A stretch of 64,000 nucleotides of DNA from CAYRSS01 sp964426945 (GCA_964426945.1 CAYRSS010000014.1:32149-96148); one strand, 5' to 3'. Shown: positions 24,173 to 33,482, counted from the stretch's first letter. Translations and numbers: made by a program. Notes: a model not told the origin generated them from the letters alone.

Positions 24173-25338
24173 GCACGACACCCGTCCCATCTCCACTCGG
24201 CGTGCTGGTTGTCGGCCCTTCGCCGGAGGAAACCGGCGGCATGGCCAGCGTGGTCGAACAGACGCTGACGCTCGACTACGGCGGGCGCTACCGGCTCGAG
24301 CTGCTGCCGTTCACGATGTCGCCGGGCGACGAAGGCGCCCCCGACCGCGTCGGCCGCCACGTTCGGCAGTTCCAGCTGCTTTCGCGCCGCGTGCGGGAGA
24401 TGTCGGCCTCGATTGTCCACCTGCACACCTGCAGCGGGTTCTCGTTCTACCGATCCGTCGCAGACATGATGCTCGCGAAGCGTCTGGGCTGCCGAACGGT
24501 GCTGCATGTGCATGGCGCCGGATTTGACCGCTTCTATGCCGAGGCGGCCGCCATTCAACGGCGGCTGATCGGCTGGGCGCTGGCGTCGGCCGACGCGGTC
24601 ATCGCGCTTTCGGGCAACTGGGCGCGTGAGCTGCGCGCGATGTCGCCTCGCGCCAGCGTTGCGATCATCGAAAACGCGGTAGCTGTACCGGCAGACCCTG
24701 TCGAGAAGGCGCACGAGGGCCCCCGCCGCTTCCTGCTCCTCGCGCGGATGGACCTGTGGAAGGGCATCGACGATCTGCTTGACGCGATGGCCGCACTGCA
24801 GGCCCGCGGCAACCCCGTCACGCTGACGCTCGCCGGGCCGGAGGGCACGGCGGGCGACGAGGCGACCCTGCGCGAGAAGATCGCTTCACGCGGGCTGGAA
24901 GGCGTCGTGCGCTACGTGGGCGTCGTGCGCGACGCCGGCAAGCGACACCTGCTGCGATGGGCCGATGCCTACGTGCAGCCGAGCCACCAGGAGGGGCTGC
25001 CGATCTCGGTCCTCGAGGCGCTGGCTGCGGGACTGCCCATCGTGGCGACCCGTGTCGGAGCGCTCCCCGAGGTCCTCGAGCCCGGCGTACAAGGCCTGCT
25101 GGTGGATCCGCACGCGCCGCTCGCCCTGGCTGATGCGATCGAAACGGTGGCCGCCAACGCCGGCTTGCGGGCGTCGATGTCGGTCGCGGCGCGCGAACTG
25201 GCCGCGCGGCGCTTCTCGACGAGGAGGCTGCGCGACGATCTGCTTCGGTTGTATGACGGTCTGGTGAACGCGGATCGCGAGGATCCGCAACTCACGGCTA
25301 CGGCGGAGACGGCGCGGCCGCTGCCGCGGAGCGGCTAG
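24169..25338 (+). CDS. Glycosyltransferase family 4
   Basis: A 389-residue retaining GT-B glycosyltransferase. The N-terminal glycine loop is PEETGGMASVVEQ. The donor-binding domain has FLLLARMDLWKGIDDLLDA and LAGPEG, and the EX7E motif is E275 and E283 in EGLPISVLE. It transfers a sugar from a nucleotide donor to a glycan acceptor at the cytoplasmic face. It is translationally coupled to the degenerate transferase upstream and lies near other exopolysaccharide-type genes (28043-31884). Donor and acceptor not predictable. Confidence 0.88.
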   Translation: MSTTPVPSPLGVLVVGPSPEETGGMASVVEQTLTLDYGGRYRLELLPFTMSPGDEGAPDRVGRHVRQFQLLSRRVREMSASIVHLHTCSGFSFYRSVADMMLAKRLGCRTVLHVHGAGFDRFYAEAAAIQRRLIGWALASADAVIALSGNWARELRAMSPRASVAIIENAVAVPADPVEKAHEGPRRFLLLARMDLWKGIDDLLDAMAALQARGNPVTLTLAGPEGTAGDEATLREKIASRGLEGVVRYVGVVRDAGKRHLLRWADAYVQPSHQEGLPISVLEALAAGLPIVATRVGALPEVLEPGVQGLLVDPHAPLALADAIETVAANAGLRASMSVAARELAARRFSTRRLRDDLLRLYDGLVNADREDPQLTATAETARPLPRSG

Positions 25339-25685
25339 CGCGAGTCGGGCCGCGAGAGCGAAGACTCGCCGCACGCGCGGTTGATGTGACTGGCCTTCTC
25401 TGCCACCTTGCGATAGCCGAGGTAGTGGATGATCTCGAACACTTCCGACCAGCTCGGGAAGGGGCGGTCATTGACGCGCTTGTACTCGTCGATGGCCATG
25501 ATGAAGTCGAGCAGCTCGCCCGAGATCTCGCCTTCCTCGGCGGCCTTGCGAACTTCGGCACGGCGGCGGCCCGGCCCGCGGCGGCGGTCCATTCCGCTGC
25601 GGCGGTCCACGACGGCCCGGCGACGGTCCGGACCCGGAGCGGCTCCGCTCGCACGACGATCGGTTTCGGTTCTGGTTTCGCTCAT
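25335..25685 (-). CDS. Conserved hypothetical protein with DRR repeats
   Basis: A 116-residue protein, function not recognised. The first 45 residues carry a run of DRR motifs (DRRRAVVDRRSGMDRRRGPG), an Arg/Asp-rich patch of a kind common at the start of planctomycete proteins. The rest is a compact helical domain (GELLDFIMAIDEYKRVNDRP, then SEVFEIIHYLGYRKV). ATG at 25685; a GTG three bases upstream is equally open. The stop overlaps the end of the convergent glycosyltransferase gene by 4 bases. Confidence 0.65.
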   Translation of the reverse strand: MSETRTETDRRASGAAPGPDRRRAVVDRRSGMDRRRGPGRRRAEVRKAAEEGEISGELLDFIMAIDEYKRVNDRPFPSWSEVFEIIHYLGYRKVAEKASHINRACGESSLSRPDSR

Positions 25686-25944
25686 CACGGGGCGTATCGG
25701 CGGCGTCCCGCGGATGCTTGAGTGCGTGCCCGCGGGCTGAAACCGGCTGCGGCGGAGGCGTGCTTGATCGGACGCAGGCGGGCCGACCGCGCCGAGCTGT
25801 CGCGCCCCGCCCGGCCGACCGGCCTCGACGGTGCGGACTTATCAGAACTCCTCACGACCGAAAACCAGCTCGACCGGTCCTCAGTAGAACAACGGGCGGG
25901 AGAGCCATTCCGGCCGGTGGCTCCGCTCCGGTGAGAATCGCAGC

Positions 25945-26448
25945 ATGTCCGATGGCTACGCGACGGACCTGGCGAAGCAGAACCTGCGGCGGCTGATCGC
26001 CGGGTGCGCCTTGCTCGCGGGATGCGCGGAACACGCATGGTGTGCGGTGGTGCACTCCTGCGCGTGCGGCCACCTCATGCACGTCATCGCGCCGACCGAG
26101 GGGCTCATCACTGACACCGTCGGCGCCATCCTGACCGCCATCGCGGTGGTGATGGTCTACCGCTCGAACATGCGGGCTCGACTGCTGGTCATGATCCCGG
26201 GGGCCGCGCTGCTCCTGGGCCGCCTGTGGCCCAGCGCCGGCTGCATGCTGCTTCCCGCCGGGGCGGTGGCGATTGTGGGAGCCCTCGTCTGCTTCCGGCG
26301 GCCGCGCAAAGTGGTGTTCGAGGGGCTCTGCCTGGTCTGTGACTACGACCTGACCGGCAACGTCAGCGGGCGGTGCCCGGAGTGCGGGACGCAAGTGGGC
26401 GTGGATTCACCGTCGGCGGCAGCGTCCGGATCCAGCCGCGCCCCCTGA
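25945..26448 (+). CDS. Membrane protein with C-terminal zinc ribbon
   Basis: A 167-residue protein with about three hydrophobic segments (about 16-40, 55-72 and 80-116). It ends in a small cytoplasmic zinc ribbon, C129-x2-C132 and C144-x2-C147 (LCLVCDYDLTGN and RCPECG). This CxxCxYDLTG ribbon is frequent at the ends of planctomycete membrane proteins; its function is unknown. The N-terminal half also has a Cys/His cluster (HSCACGHLMH) that could bind metal. No operon partner. Confidence 0.65.
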   Translation: MSDGYATDLAKQNLRRLIAGCALLAGCAEHAWCAVVHSCACGHLMHVIAPTEGLITDTVGAILTAIAVVMVYRSNMRARLLVMIPGAALLLGRLWPSAGCMLLPAGAVAIVGALVCFRRPRKVVFEGLCLVCDYDLTGNVSGRCPECGTQVGVDSPSAAASGSSRAP

Positions 26449-26466
26449 GCCGGCCGGGCAAACGAG

Positions 26467-26513
26467 AAGGGCGGGCTCCGCGCCGGGATTCTCCCGGCCG
26501 GGAACCCGCCCTT
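26467..26513. terminator. Hairpin between convergent genes, possible bidirectional terminator
   Basis: AAGGGCGGG near 26467-26475 pairs with CCCGCCCTT at 26505-26513, with further G:C pairing inside. It sits between the stops of the zinc-ribbon and acidic-tail genes. T-runs are poor on both strands. Confidence 0.4.
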
Positions 26514-26543
26514 CGATCGAAGCGCGGCGGAGAGGGCTACGAC

Positions 26544-26951
26544 TTAGAAGTCGTCATCCTCGTCCCCGTCCTCCTCGTCGTCGTCGAACTCGTCGTCGTC
26601 GTCGAGTTCGTCGTCGTCGTCGAAGTCGTCGTCTTCTTCCTCGTCTTCGTCGTCGTCCTCGAACTCGTCGTCCTCATCCTCATCCCACGCGTCGTCGGCG
26701 TGCTGGGCGTCGATCGAGGCGAGCAGTTCGCTGGCCAGCTCCGACTCGGTTTCGGGGACGAACAGCGGGAGGCCCGCCCACGTCGGGGCGCCGGCGGACA
26801 TGCCGATCTGCACCGGAATGCCGCGGCTCTCCAGGCGTTCACGGTAGACCTCGGCCTGGTCCTCGTTTTCCGCATAGACCACGGGGACGAAGTCGGCCTG
26901 TACATCCGCGACAGAAACGGCCGTCGTCGAGTTGTCGAATCCACGCACCAT
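26544..26951 (-). CDS. DUF2007-like protein with hyperacidic tail
   Basis: A 135-residue protein. Residues 20-66 resemble the small DUF2007 fold (VVYAENEDQAEVYRERLE then GIPVQIG), a proposed signal-transducing domain that often binds partner proteins. Residues 86-135 are almost entirely Asp and Glu, broken only by a few Phe, Leu, Trp and Gly. Such a tail could bind basic proteins or metal, or mimic nucleic acid; none of this is proven. The ATG at 26951 follows GAGAAGA and the reading frame upstream looks non-coding. Confidence 0.7.
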   Translation of the reverse strand: MVRGFDNSTTAVSVADVQADFVPVVYAENEDQAEVYRERLESRGIPVQIGMSAGAPTWAGLPLFVPETESELASELLASIDAQHADDAWDEDEDDEFEDDDEDEEEDDDFDDDDELDDDDEFDDDEEDGDEDDDF

Positions 26952-27218
26952 GGGTGATCTTCTCACATACCGAATCGCTTCGAAAACACCACGCCGACGC
27001 ACCCACCGCAGGACGGTACGGAAACGACGGCGGCCGCTCCCCGCGGGGCGATTCGTCCCGCGAGGCGCAGAAAGTCTAGTACCGCACCTAGGTCCGTCAA
27101 GCCGAAAAAATCGGGATTCTGACGGGTCAGAACGGGCCCTCCACCCCGGCGGGTGAACTCGCGGAAAACCGCCGGTATCATGGGGCAAACCCCCGATTCC
27201 GGGGCCCGGAGCCTGACC

Positions 27219-27848
27219 ATGAGCGATCCCGCACGAACCCCGACATCCGACGCGGCGCCGACCCCGCGCACCGATGCCGCCGATGCCCGTCCGGCCGATC
27301 CTGCCGGGGCGCTCGCCCCGCCCGGAGCCTCACCCGACCTCAACCCGGCCAACGAGTCTGACTTGTGGCACGGGCGAACGAGTTGGAAGCACTTCGTCGG
27401 CCGCCTTGCGGTCTGGGTGCTCCTCATGGTTGCCGCCGGCTTCGGCGTCGTCGCGATCGCCCGCGGCTCGGAGGCGATCGACACGAGCGGTGGCTTATTG
27501 ATGTTCGCCGGCGTGGCGCTGGTGGCCGGGGTGCTGATCGGCTGGCCCGCGCTGGTGGCGATCCTGGGCAACCGCTACCGCCTGACTTCTCAGCGGCTCT
27601 TCATCGACCGCGGCATCCTCAGCGTCACGGTCGACCAACTGGAGTTGATCCGCGTGGATGACGTGCGGATCCACAAGTCGGTCACGGACCGGATGTTCGG
27701 GCTCGGCACGGTAGAGGTCATCTCGACCGACGCCTCCGACCGCGAGATCCGCATCGCGGGCATTACGGATTGCGACCTGGTGGCCGAGCACATCCGGCGG
27801 CGCATGCGGACGATGCGCAAGTCATCCCTGTACGTCGAGAACCTGTAG
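27219..27848 (+). CDS. Bacterial PH domain membrane protein
   Basis: A 209-residue protein with a Pro/Ala-rich N-terminus (about 1-48), two membrane helices (about 60-80 and 90-112) and a C-terminal bacterial PH-like domain (bPH2, YdbS type). The latter is seen as NRYRLTSQRLFIDRGILS, QLELIRVDDV, FGLGTVEVISTD and IRIAGITD. The family is membrane-associated with an unclear role. Start uncertain: ATG 27219 has GGAG 7 bases upstream, and ATG 27180 is also in frame. Confidence 0.78.
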   Translation: MSDPARTPTSDAAPTPRTDAADARPADPAGALAPPGASPDLNPANESDLWHGRTSWKHFVGRLAVWVLLMVAAGFGVVAIARGSEAIDTSGGLLMFAGVALVAGVLIGWPALVAILGNRYRLTSQRLFIDRGILSVTVDQLELIRVDDVRIHKSVTDRMFGLGTVEVISTDASDREIRIAGITDCDLVAEHIRRRMRTMRKSSLYVENL

Positions 27849-28042
27849 CAGCGCCCCGTCTCCGACCGCATGCCCCACGGGCGAGGCTGAAAACGCCGAT
27901 CACAGCCCGCGGGAGCCACCCCCACGCCCTGCCGTAACCCAATCGCCGCGCTGCGGCTGCCGATAAGAACGCGTCGGGCTCGCCCGCCGCGGCCGGTCGG
28001 CCGGGGAGGGGGTGCGCCCGCTTCGCGGGAGGCTCTACGGAC

Positions 28043-29437
28043 ATGTGGTCGTCGCTGGTACGACACGTCGTGCACCCGCTGCACGAGCGCCTGCTCGGGC
28101 GGGCGACGGTCCGCTGCGCGCGCGAGCTGGAGCAGTCGCAGTGGATGTCTCCGCGAGACCTCCGGCAGGAGCAGGATCGCAAGCTGGCCGCACTGCTGAG
28201 ACACTCCGCCGAGCACGTGCCCTACTACCGAATCCTGGCCAGGACCGGGCGCGTCGCACCGTCGGACGGTGACCCACGGGCGGCGCTGGCCCGGTTGCCG
28301 CTGCTGTCGAAGGACGACATCCGAGCGCATGGCCCCGCGATGGTCTGGCATGATGCGCCGGGCGGCGTTTTTCCCCACAACACGGGCGGCTCGACCGGCG
28401 AGCCGCTGATCTTCCACTTCGACCGGCGTCGGCAAGCGTATGACCAGGCCGCACGCATCCGCACGCATCGCTGGTTCGACGTGAAACTCGGCGACCGCGA
28501 ACTGCTGCTGTGGGGTTCGCCTATCGAGCTGCGCCGGACGGATCGGCTGCGCAGCGTGCGCGACCGCCTCCTCAACCAATTGATGCTGAATGCCTTCGCC
28601 ATGTCGCCCGAGCGGATGGACATCTACCTCGGCGCGATGCGGCGGTTCAGCCCGCACGCGCTGTTCGGCTACCCGAGCAGCCTCGCCCTGCTGGCCGACC
28701 ACGCGGCCCGGCGCGGCGACACCGGCGCGACCGGCGACCTTCGCGCCATCTTCGTCACCGGCGAAGTGTGCTACCCGCATCATCGGCGCACGCTCTCCAG
28801 GGTCTTCGGAGCACCGGTGGCGGACGGCTACGGCAGCCGCGAGGCCGGGTTCATCGCTCACGAGTGTCCGTCGGGGGCGATGCACATCATGGCCGAGAAT
28901 GTCATCGTCGAGATTCTGCGCGATGGCACGCCGGTCGCCGAGGGCGAGGAAGGTGAAATCGTCGTCACCCACCTCGACGCCTACGCGATGCCCTTCATTC
29001 GCTATCGCACCGGCGACATCGGGAAGTTGCGTGCGGGACGCTGTGCATGCGGCCGTGGCCTGCCGCTGATGGACATGGTCAACGGACGGTCGACTGATTT
29101 CCTGTACCTGCCTGACGGCACGATCCGTCATGCGCTGTCCATCATCTATCCGCTGCGTGAGTTGGAGGGGGTTCGGCAGTTCCGCGTCCGCCAGCATCGC
29201 GACTACGCCACGACCGTGTCGATCGTGGCCCTGCCGGGGCAGACCGGACTCACCGGCGAGATCGTCTCGCGGGCCGTGCGCGGCGTTGTGGGCCAGGATG
29301 TACGACTCGACGTGGAGTTCGTGCCGGACATCCCCCCGCTGGGGTCGGGCAAACACCGCTACGTCATCTCCGAAGCCTCGCCGCCGGACGCGCGGAGCGC
29401 GGCAGCGGAGCCGCAGAGCGCAGGAGTCACGTGGTGA
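28043..29437 (+). CDS. PaaK/CapK-like adenylate-forming enzyme
   Basis: A 464-residue member of the phenylacetate-CoA ligase-like branch of ANL enzymes, often found in polysaccharide clusters (CapK type). The P-loop is TGGSTGEP at 114-121. The adenylate-binding region is DGYGSREAGFIAHEC, and the hinge is FIRYRTGDIG followed by a Cys pair, CACGRGL. It probably activates an acyl group for transfer to a sugar or carrier. It overlaps the next gene by 4 bases (GTGA), a sign of translational coupling with the FemAB-like transferase. Confidence 0.82.
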   Translation: MWSSLVRHVVHPLHERLLGRATVRCARELEQSQWMSPRDLRQEQDRKLAALLRHSAEHVPYYRILARTGRVAPSDGDPRAALARLPLLSKDDIRAHGPAMVWHDAPGGVFPHNTGGSTGEPLIFHFDRRRQAYDQAARIRTHRWFDVKLGDRELLLWGSPIELRRTDRLRSVRDRLLNQLMLNAFAMSPERMDIYLGAMRRFSPHALFGYPSSLALLADHAARRGDTGATGDLRAIFVTGEVCYPHHRRTLSRVFGAPVADGYGSREAGFIAHECPSGAMHIMAENVIVEILRDGTPVAEGEEGEIVVTHLDAYAMPFIRYRTGDIGKLRAGRCACGRGLPLMDMVNGRSTDFLYLPDGTIRHALSIIYPLRELEGVRQFRVRQHRDYATTVSIVALPGQTGLTGEIVSRAVRGVVGQDVRLDVEFVPDIPPLGSGKHRYVISEASPPDARSAAAEPQSAGVTW

Positions 29438-30546
29438 ACGCCGGGCTGCGCGAACTGACCTCGCCCGTCACCGCGAGCGTCCCGCTCACCAGCGCCCATG
29501 CGCCGGCGTCGGTGAGTGTCACGGTCGCAACGCCGGATGACCGCGCCGCCTGCGACGCCTATGCCCGGCTCCACCCGGACGGAACACTCTTTCATCTTCC
29601 CGCTTGGGCGTCCGCCGTCGGCGAGGCGTTCGGCCACGCAGACGCCACGCTGATCGCCCGGCGCGCGGGGCAGGTCGTGGGCCTGCTGCCGATGATGCGG
29701 GTGAACAGCCTGTTGCTGGGGCGGACGCTGATAAGCATGCCGTGCGCTGTGGGCGGCGGCCTCTTGGCCAACGATCGCGAGACGCAGGCGGCGCTCCGCC
29801 AGGCCGCGGAGGATCTGGCGCGGAACGAGGGATACTCGGCGATCGACCTGCGCTCAACGCGCGCGGTGCTGAGCGACGTACCGATTTCGGGGGATTACGC
29901 GGGATTCCGCCGCGAACTGCCCGCGACCGTCGGGGAGCTGGACACCTGGCTGCCGCGCAAGGCGCGGGCCGCCGCGAGAAACGCGGTGCGTCGCTTCGGC
30001 CTGACCGTTTCGTTCGGTGATCAGCACCTCGACGAAGTGTACGACCTCTACACCGAGAGCATGCGCCGGCTCGGCTCGCTCAACTACCCGCGCCGGTTTA
30101 TCGACGCCCTGCTGACGCAGACACCCGACGCGCACTGGGTCTCGGTGATCCGCCGCGGCGGACACACCGTCGCGGGGCTGGTCACGTTCCTCTACGAGGA
30201 CACCGTGATGCCCTACTTCGTCGGCGCCGGCGCGGAGGCGCGGGCATGCAGCGCGGGGCAATACGTCTACTTCACGGCGATGCAGCGCGCGGTCGAAGAG
30301 GGCTTGCGGTGGTTCGATTTCGGTCGGTCGCGCCGCGATAACGCCGGCAGCTTCGAGTTCAAGCGGCTTTGCGGATTCGAGCCCGAGCCGCTCGGCTATC
30401 AACGAATCGTCATGCCCGGCGGTCGCGAGCGGACGCTCGCTCCATCGTCTGTCCTGGTCGCGCCCGCGCGACGGATCTGGCGGTGGCTGCCGCTGGGGGT
30501 GACCCGGCGCGCGGGCTCGTGGCTCAGTCGTCATCTTCCCGGTTGA
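29434..30546 (+). CDS. FemAB-like (GNAT-fold) transferase, PEP-CTERM/XrtA-associated type
   Basis: A 370-residue protein with two GNAT-like halves. Typical C-terminal features are VAGLVTFLYEDTVMPYFVGA, GLRWFDFGRSRRDNAGSFEFK and a K-RLCGFEPEPLGYQ end, as in FemAB proteins associated with exosortase/PEP-CTERM exopolysaccharide loci. FemAB enzymes transfer amino acids from aminoacyl-tRNA, but the substrate of this branch is not known. The start is GTG 29434, 7 bases after AGGAG and overlapping the preceding stop; GTG 29431 is possible. The next gene begins 9 bases downstream. Confidence 0.75.
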   Translation: MNAGLRELTSPVTASVPLTSAHAPASVSVTVATPDDRAACDAYARLHPDGTLFHLPAWASAVGEAFGHADATLIARRAGQVVGLLPMMRVNSLLLGRTLISMPCAVGGGLLANDRETQAALRQAAEDLARNEGYSAIDLRSTRAVLSDVPISGDYAGFRRELPATVGELDTWLPRKARAAARNAVRRFGLTVSFGDQHLDEVYDLYTESMRRLGSLNYPRRFIDALLTQTPDAHWVSVIRRGGHTVAGLVTFLYEDTVMPYFVGAGAEARACSAGQYVYFTAMQRAVEEGLRWFDFGRSRRDNAGSFEFKRLCGFEPEPLGYQRIVMPGGRERTLAPSSVLVAPARRIWRWLPLGVTRRAGSWLSRHLPG

Positions 30547-30555
30547 ACAGTAATC

Positions 30556-31884
30556 ATGAACATCCTTTACCTCGCTCATCGTCTTCCTTATCCGCCCGAC
30601 AAGGGTGATAGACTCCGTGCGTTCGCCCAGATCGCCCACCTGGCACGCAACCATCGCGTGATCTGCGCGTGCTTCATGGACGAGGAATCCGAAGTCGACC
30701 ACGCCGGTGGCCTGCGCGAGGTCTGTGCCGAGGTGATCGCGCTGCCGCTGGGTCGCCTGAAGAGTCTGACGCGCGGCGCGTGGAACCTGCTCTGCGGAGG
30801 TACGGTGACCGAGGGCTACTACCGCGATCAGCGGATGGTGCGCGCGATCGAGGAGGTGATGGGCCGCGTGAATCTCGACGCCGTCGTCGCATTTTCGTCG
30901 AGCATGGCGCCCTACGCCTTCGACATCCCCGCCGTGCGGCGCGTGCTCGACCTTTGCGACCTCGACAGCGGCAAGTGGCTGGCCTACGCCGAACACAGCG
31001 GGCCCTTCGTCGGCTCACTCTACCTCGCGGAAGGGCGACGGTTGCGCCGGCGCGAGCACGAATGGCTGCGCCGCTTCGATGCCACCACGCTCGTGACGGC
31101 GGCCGAAGCGGAGCTGGTCGCTGACGTGGCGCCGCCCGGACGGCTCTTCGTGGTCGGCAACGGGGTGACCGTGCCGCTGGAAACCGCCCTCTCCCGCGCG
31201 GGCGCCGAGAACAATGACGACGCCCCGATCGTGGGTTTCGTCGGGCAGATGGACTACCGCCCAAACGTCGACGCCGTCGAGTGGTTCGTCGACGAGGTCT
31301 GGCCGACGGTCCGGGCAGCCCTGCCGCAGGCCCGCTTCCGGATCGTCGGTCGTTCGCCCGCCCGGGCCGTGCAGCGGCTGGTAGCCACGGCGGGGGTCGA
31401 AGTGGTCGGCGCGGTGCGCGATATCCTGGCGGAGGTGGCGCGGTTTGACGTGAGCGTTGCGCCGCTGCGGATCGCCCGGGGGATCCAGAACAAGGTGCTC
31501 GAGGCGATGGCCTGCGCCCGGCCGGTCGTACTGACGCCGGAGGCGGCGGTCGGCATCCGGGCGATGGACGACGTGCACTACCTTGTGGCCGAGGACGCCG
31601 CCGCGATGGCCCGCGCGACGATCGGGTTGCTGCGCGATCCGACCGCACGGACGCGCATCGGGTCGGCCGCCCGCCAGTTCGTCGAGCAGCACCACCGCTG
31701 GGATCGCGAGCTGGCCCGCTTCGAGCAGGTTGTCACCGGCGTCCTCGACACGGCCGACGCGGCCCGGGCCGGCGTGCTGCACGCCGCAGCCAACCGGCCG
31801 ACGGGTTTTGACGCGACGACCGGCGTACGCGACGATTCGCAGCACGAAGTCGCCGAGACCGATCCGGTTGCCGCGCCGCGCTGA
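30556..31884 (+). CDS. Glycosyltransferase, PEP-CTERM/XrtA-associated (TIGR03087-like)
   Basis: A 442-residue GT-B glycosyltransferase. The N-terminal signature LYLAHRLPYPPDKGDRLRAF and the later LCDLDSGKWLAYAE match the sugar transferase family found with exosortase systems (often called stp1). The C-terminal half has GFVGQMDYRPNVDAVEWFVD, the usual donor domain, and IQNKVLEAMACARPVVLTPEA. It follows the FemAB-like gene by 9 bases and so belongs to the unit starting at 28043. No exosortase and no PEP-CTERM protein is visible in the window. Confidence 0.8.
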   Translation: MNILYLAHRLPYPPDKGDRLRAFAQIAHLARNHRVICACFMDEESEVDHAGGLREVCAEVIALPLGRLKSLTRGAWNLLCGGTVTEGYYRDQRMVRAIEEVMGRVNLDAVVAFSSSMAPYAFDIPAVRRVLDLCDLDSGKWLAYAEHSGPFVGSLYLAEGRRLRRREHEWLRRFDATTLVTAAEAELVADVAPPGRLFVVGNGVTVPLETALSRAGAENNDDAPIVGFVGQMDYRPNVDAVEWFVDEVWPTVRAALPQARFRIVGRSPARAVQRLVATAGVEVVGAVRDILAEVARFDVSVAPLRIARGIQNKVLEAMACARPVVLTPEAAVGIRAMDDVHYLVAEDAAAMARATIGLLRDPTARTRIGSAARQFVEQHHRWDRELARFEQVVTGVLDTADAARAGVLHAAANRPTGFDATTGVRDDSQHEVAETDPVAAPR

Positions 31885-31950
31885 ATCGCGACGGGATGCC
31901 GGACGCTCGATGGATCGACTCGCCTGCCACAGGAGGCAAAGGAGCCTGAC

Positions 31951-32487
31951 GTGTTCACGCCGTTCGATCGGTACGACGAGGTGCCGCCCGGCACGCACCT
32001 GCCGGAAGTCGTCAACGCCATCATCGAGATCCCGAAGGGGCGCCGCAGCAAATTCGAAATCGACAAGGCAACCGGCCTGTTCCGCCTGGACCGGTATCTC
32101 TACTCGTCCAGCCACTACCCGGGCGACTACGGGTTCATTCCGCAGACGCTGGCGGAAGACGGCGACGCGCTCGACGTGCTGGTGATGGTCAACGAGCCGA
32201 CCTTCACGGGCTGTCTGATCGAAGCGCGGATCATCGGCCTGTTCCGCATGCAGGACCGCGGGGTGAACGACTACAAGGTGCTTGGCGTTCCGAACACGGA
32301 TCCGTTGTTCAACGAATACCGCGCGCTCGAGAGTGTGCCCGCGCACTACCTTCGCGAGGTGGAACACTTCTTCTCGACCTACAAGCAGCTCGAAGGCGCA
32401 CACACCAGCACGCACGGCTGGGCCGGCGTGGCGGACGCGCTCGACGAAGTTCGGTCCGCCGCGGAGCGGTTCGCGAGCAAGCGCTGA
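31951..32487 (+). CDS. ppa: Inorganic pyrophosphatase (family I)
   Basis: A 178-residue enzyme that hydrolyses pyrophosphate to two phosphates and drives biosynthetic reactions forward. The metal-binding signature EDGDALDVLVM has D70, D72 and D75, the same spacing as D65, D67 and D70 of the E. coli enzyme. IEIPKG and YPGDYGFIPQT are also typical. GTG start at 31951, preceded by AGGAG. Length is normal. Confidence 0.95.
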   Translation: MFTPFDRYDEVPPGTHLPEVVNAIIEIPKGRRSKFEIDKATGLFRLDRYLYSSSHYPGDYGFIPQTLAEDGDALDVLVMVNEPTFTGCLIEARIIGLFRMQDRGVNDYKVLGVPNTDPLFNEYRALESVPAHYLREVEHFFSTYKQLEGAHTSTHGWAGVADALDEVRSAAERFASKR

Positions 32488-32502
32488 GACGATTGCGGAC
32501 TG

Positions 32503-32536
32503 AGCGGCCCGCGCAACACGACGGCGGCGGGCCGCT
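32503..32536. terminator. Hairpin between convergent genes
   Basis: A perfect 10-bp stem, AGCGGCCCGC (32503-32512) with GCGGGCCGCT (32527-32536), lies between the pyrophosphatase and pseudopilin stops. There is no T-run on either strand, so it may act only weakly or in both directions. Confidence 0.4.
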
Positions 32537-32564
32537 GAACCCGACCGAACTTCTCCACGAATCG

Positions 32565-33482
32565 CTAGGGGAAGATGACGCTGTCCGTGCTCGCGAGCAG
32601 CTCACCCTCCGCGCTGACCGGCTGGAACGGGTGCGCCGATCGGCGCCAGGGTGATTCGCCGATGACGCGCGAGGCGGAGGCCAGGTTGTCGAGCGCTACG
32701 GTGTAGATGTTGTCGCCGTCGATACCGACGACTGGGCGGCGCTCGAAGGTGACGTGGCCATCGGCGTAGAGGACGTTCTGACCCTCGCCGCCGTGGTTGC
32801 GCGAGTTGAAGGACCGCCAGTCCTTCGACGTGGACTCCCGCGTCAGACTCGCGTCCGGCAGGCCCACGGAGGCATCGGCATAGAGCCCCTTCTCCGCCGC
32901 AAGCGGCATGCGCATGTCCGCGCCTTCCCGCGCGCGGGTGGTCATCGGGCCGAAGGGCACCTGGTAGCCGTAGCTGACGTTCGAGAGGCCGGTGAAGTCG
33001 TAGTAGAGATCGAGGTTCTCGGTTTCGTCCGGTGTATCGCCGCTGAAAGGGCAGACGAACTGCTTCACGGTAACTTCGCCGGAACGAACGAGCATCCAGT
33101 AGGCCCTGGTCGTCGAGAGCTCCGTCGCCCCGCCCGGGCCGCCGATGGACGGCTGACCCCGACCGGGCGACCGCGCCGTGCCCGCGCCGCTTCCGGGGGC
33201 GACGGTGTAGCGGATCGATCCGATGGCGGACTCGTCAAACGCCGGCGTGGCCCAGGTCTCAAGGTTGTCGACGGCGTAGAGCTTCATGCTCATGCCGAGG
33301 CCTTTGAGGTTGGCGGCACAGACCAGGCGCGGTGACATTCCCGATCTCATCGGGCCGCAGCGAGGGGGTACCAAGACGATCATCACGAAGCCGACCAATG
33401 CGAGAATCACGATCACTTCCAGCAGCGTGATACCGCGGCGGAGTGCTCGCTCGCCGCGCGAGGCGGGATAGAACGCAGACAT
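32565..33482 (-). CDS. Type II secretion-like pseudopilin
   Basis: A 305-residue protein with a prepilin peptidase site G17|I18 after RALRR, the conserved Glu at mature position 5 (E22) and a hydrophobic helix (ITLLEVIVILALVGF). The C-terminal half has the planctomycete-type pattern, with RSFNSRNHGGEGQNVLYADG (His before an ADG turn). These proteins are numerous in planctomycetes and probably build periplasmic pseudopili, with individual roles unknown. GGAGG lies before the ATG at 33482. It is not next to other secretion genes. Confidence 0.85.
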   Translation of the reverse strand: MSAFYPASRGERALRRGITLLEVIVILALVGFVMIVLVPPRCGPMRSGMSPRLVCAANLKGLGMSMKLYAVDNLETWATPAFDESAIGSIRYTVAPGSGAGTARSPGRGQPSIGGPGGATELSTTRAYWMLVRSGEVTVKQFVCPFSGDTPDETENLDLYYDFTGLSNVSYGYQVPFGPMTTRAREGADMRMPLAAEKGLYADASVGLPDASLTRESTSKDWRSFNSRNHGGEGQNVLYADGHVTFERRPVVGIDGDNIYTVALDNLASASRVIGESPWRRSAHPFQPVSAEGELLASTDSVIFP

